From Acidobacteriota bacterium (lineage in GTDB: Bacteria; Acidobacteriota; Thermoanaerobaculia; Multivoradales; Multivoraceae), in NCBI GenBank assembly GCA_026708285.1, contig JAPOVF010000285.1, forward strand, positions 1 through 34,900: a stretch of 34,900 bases of DNA. Reading direction: 5' to 3'. A program made the position numbers and the translations under genes. The first letter of the stretch is position 1; each line of letters opens with the position of its first letter. Shown piece by piece: positions 32,967 to 34,900 of the stretch. Below the pieces are notes generated by a model. It was not told the DNA's origin. It saw nothing but the letters and a program-made list of their open reading frames with translations, and made no database searches.

Positions 32967-34349
32967 CTATTCCGCGCTGCGCCCGACCGCTTCCTCGATG
33001 AGCGTCACGAAGTCGTCGGGGAGGTGGTTCCTCTTCGCCAGAATCTCGCCGTGTTCGTCGATCAGAATGTAGGTCGGGTAGGAGCCGACCTGCAGAGTCC
33101 GCGTGATGTCGCTCTGCATTCCGACGTGCCAGTTCGACCATGGCATGGGCTCGTCCTCCAGGAAGCCGGTCACGGTTTCGAGCTCCGCATCGACACTGAT
33201 CGACAGGAGGGCGAATCGGTCCGCGGGAAGATCGGCTACGAGTTGCCGTTTCTCCGGCAGCGCAGCCACGCACGGCGCGCACCACGTCGCCCAGAAGTCG
33301 AGAAGGACCACACGGCCCCGATAGTCGGAAAGGCGTTCGGGGACGCCATCCAGCCGACTGCCGGCGAGGTCCGGGACCTTGCTGCCCACCGTCCCGTGGC
33401 GGATGCTGCGGAAGAGGTCGGCCTCCGCCTCCGCGAAAGTCCGTGCGTCGCCGGGAAAGTCCTCCTCCTCGACACCGGCGCTCAAGCCGGCAGCCGCGTC
33501 GAGGGCGCGCTCACGTCTCGCCGCGCGCTCCCCTTCTGAGATTCCGGGTGCGTTCGCGAACTGCATCCGTCCTGCCGCCACGTAGTAGCGCCCCGTGGCA
33601 CGAAGCACGGGATCCTCGGCCTCCGAGGCCAACACCCTGAAGACGGCCGGCGCCGCGGCCTGTCTGGCCGGCCCGACACGTCCCAACAGGTGCATTCGCT
33701 GCAGGATCAACCCCCAGCCCTCGTAGTCGGGTGCGTACTCGAGCAGGGCCCTGGCGCCCCTGGAGGCGTACTCCTCACCTCCCGGTGTCATCGCTGCGTT
33801 GTTGACAAGGAACTCCGCGGCCTCGACAGTCTTCTCATGCGTCCCACCGACTTCCAGAATCGCGATTGCCGCGGCGGCCGCACGACGAACGTCGGGGGCG
33901 TCGGGCACCGAGCCATCCGTGCTTGCCGGGGAGTCGCCGTCTTCGGACCGCAGGTCGGCCGACTCGGCACCAGGCCGCGCCTCGAGCGCCGCTCGCAGTG
34001 CCTGCTCCATTTCGGCCCGCGGCGGGGCACCGTCACCCGATGCGCGAACCACGAAGACCCGCGGCGTTGCACTGCCCGCCTCGCCGAGGTTCGGGGACGA
34101 GCCGTCCTCCGAGACCTTGCCAGACGCGAGGATCCGGGCCATCCATGTGCGTTCATGTTCGAGGTAGTCCTCAACAACGTCCCAGTCAGGGCCGACTTCC
34201 GCAACCAAGGCCTCCATCTCGTCCTCGACGCTCGACTCTTCCGGGGCCATCGAACCATGGCTCGCCCCGCTCGAGAGGACGGCAGCCAGAGCCAACACGA
34301 TCGCGGCTTGTCCCCACGAACCGAGTTCCGTTTCCATCCAGGTCGTCAC
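32967..34349 (-). CDS. TlpA-like thioredoxin-domain secreted protein, paralogue of the downstream lipoprotein
   Basis: 460 residues. GTG 34349 is preferred: GGAGG (34356-34360) lies 6 bases away, while the in-frame TTG at 34355 touches the GGAGG. Signal peptide through about LALAAVLSSGASHGS, with no lipobox Cys, unlike its paralogue. Residues about 35-85 and 150-290 parallel the other protein (EKTVEAAEFLVNNA, ASRGARALLEYAPDYEGW). Between them lies an extra segment of about 60 residues, Ala/Ser/Asp-rich around RVFVVRASGDGAPPRAEMEQ. The thioredoxin domain has RVVLLDFWATWCAPCVAALP (Cys357, Cys360), then ISVDAELETVTGFLEDEPMP, WSNWHVG, and GSYPTYILIDEHGEILAKRN. The CxxC loop differs (CAPC against CKPC), which usually shifts redox potential. 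A recent tandem duplication with divergence is likely. Confidence 0.9.
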   Translation of the reverse strand: MTTWMETELGSWGQAAIVLALAAVLSSGASHGSMAPEESSVEDEMEALVAEVGPDWDVVEDYLEHERTWMARILASGKVSEDGSSPNLGEAGSATPRVFVVRASGDGAPPRAEMEQALRAALEARPGAESADLRSEDGDSPASTDGSVPDAPDVRRAAAAAIAILEVGGTHEKTVEAAEFLVNNAAMTPGGEEYASRGARALLEYAPDYEGWGLILQRMHLLGRVGPARQAAAPAVFRVLASEAEDPVLRATGRYYVAAGRMQFANAPGISEGERAARRERALDAAAGLSAGVEEEDFPGDARTFAEAEADLFRSIRHGTVGSKVPDLAGSRLDGVPERLSDYRGRVVLLDFWATWCAPCVAALPEKRQLVADLPADRFALLSISVDAELETVTGFLEDEPMPWSNWHVGMQSDITRTLQVGSYPTYILIDEHGEILAKRNHLPDDFVTLIEEAVGRSAE

Positions 34350-34377
34350 TTGCAACCTCCCGTTCTGCGCCCGCCAT

Positions 34378-34398
34378 CGGGAGCGGCAGGCGCTCCCG
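34378..34398. other. GC-rich hairpin between sulfatase-like and TlpA-like genes
   Basis: CGGGAGCG-GCAGG-CGCTCCCG, an 8-bp perfect stem with a 5-base loop. It lies about 90 bases after the sulfatase-like stop and 29 bases before the GTG of the TlpA-like gene. It could attenuate read-through; it has no T-run on the coding strand, so it is not a clear terminator. Confidence 0.35.
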
Positions 34399-34490
34399 GG
34401 CGGCGTTCATCAGCCACATCAATGCACCGGGACTCACCCTTACAACCGCGAACCGCGCGATTCGTTCCCCAGCGAGACGGCCTGCGCCGC

Positions 34491-34900
34491 CTAGTTCTCG
34501 AACCCAATGGGTTCGATGTTGCAGATCGAGTAGGCGACCGGGCGGCGGCGGGTCCACGCCGGCTCCACGGTGATGGAACGCCAGTCCTCGATGACCGCCT
34601 CGAGGTCGGCGACTTCTTCCGGCCGATACGCGGCGAGGTCCGTCTGCTCCCGAACGTCGCTGGACAGATCGTAGAGAAAGCCGCCGGGGGCATCCTGGTT
34701 CGGCTTGATCAGCTTCATGTCGCCGCTGCGGACAGCGACCGTCGGGTAGTTCCGCCACACGAAACGGCCGTCGCCTGTTTCGGCCGACCCGTCGAGCATC
34801 GGCATCAGGTCGTGTCCGTCCAGTTCGAGATCCGCCGGCGCTGCGGCTCCGGCTGCCGCCAGGGCGGTCGGCAGGATGTCGAGCGTCGACACCGGCGCGT
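34491..34900 (-). CDS. Sulfatase-family protein, C-terminal part (cut by right edge)
   Basis: Only the last 136 codons are present; the frame is open through base 34900. The visible part opens APVSTLDILPTALAAAGAAA, the usual segment after the sulfatase core, then LDGHDLMPML, VWRNYPTVAVRSGDMKLIKP, and the C-terminal subdomain LYDLSSDVREQTDLAAYRPE ending in YSICNIEPIGFEN. The catalytic Cys/Ser motif and most metal ligands lie outside the window, so activity cannot be judged. The C-terminal pattern D-G-x-x-L followed by W-R-x-Y-P-T-V-A-V-R-x-G-D-x-K-L-I is typical of arylsulfatase-A-like enzymes of glycan-degrading bacteria. Same strand as the two TlpA-like genes, with 141 bases between. Confidence 0.85.
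   Translation of the reverse strand, partial: APVSTLDILPTALAAAGAAAPADLELDGHDLMPMLDGSAETGDGRFVWRNYPTVAVRSGDMKLIKPNQDAPGGFLYDLSSDVREQTDLAAYRPEEVADLEAVIEDWRSITVEPAWTRRRPVAYSICNIEPIGFEN

Overview
This is a GC-rich chromosomal segment with 25 protein genes that I can support, two of them cut by the window edges. I see no tRNA, rRNA, CRISPR array, integrase or transposase. The content resembles an uncultured Acidobacteriota-type heterotroph: an Oar-like TonB receptor with a carboxypeptidase-regulatory N-domain, a DUF5916 protein, a sulfatase-superfamily/TPR fusion, paired secreted amidohydrolases and several WRGP-type PQQ-like propellers. That placement is inferred from gene families only; no phylogenetic marker is present.

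Layout. Positions 1-8.0 kb are surface and periplasm: the start of a PQQ-like propeller (-), a TonB receptor (-), a divergent DUF5916 protein (+), and a lipoprotein joining an alkaline-phosphatase-superfamily domain to TPRs (-). The last two converge on a stem-loop that holds a REP-like element. Positions 8.2-18.5 kb are a one-direction run (+): bicupin lipoprotein, two secreted propeller proteins, a Gfo/Idh/MocA oxidoreductase, a TIM-barrel isomerase/epimerase, xylose isomerase and a xylulokinase of the animal XYLB type. This looks like a sugar or glycoside oxidation and pentose-entry locus. A 179-bp element with near-perfect 32-bp inverted ends and a second REP-like copy lie just before the kinase.

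Positions 18.5-21.6 kb are a leftward MoxR ATPase / VWA / DUF3014 operon, divergent from a sirtuin across a 14-bp palindrome. Positions 21.7-25.4 kb run rightward: sirtuin, Hsp20 (with a good sigma70-like promoter and a strong intrinsic terminator), a four-S1-domain RNA-binding protein, DUF1820, and an OmpH/Skp chaperone overlapping DUF1820 by ATGA. Positions 25.4-31.6 kb run leftward as a tightly packed set: M20 metallopeptidase, endonuclease III, a 947-residue double amidohydrolase and a 433-residue degenerate amidohydrolase. Positions 31.7-34.3 kb hold two tandem paralogues that fuse a helical N-domain to a TlpA-like thioredoxin domain. The right edge is the C-terminal part of a sulfatase-like protein.

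Most worth a second look: the 179-bp inverted-repeat element and the two REP-like copies; the sulfatase-like/TPR lipoprotein with Thr where the formylglycine Cys should be; the amidohydrolase pair in which two of three domains have lost the HxH metal site; the tandem TlpA paralogues; and the eukaryote-like xylulokinase beside a bacterial XylA. I did not see a recognisable defence, secondary-metabolite or mobile gene system.
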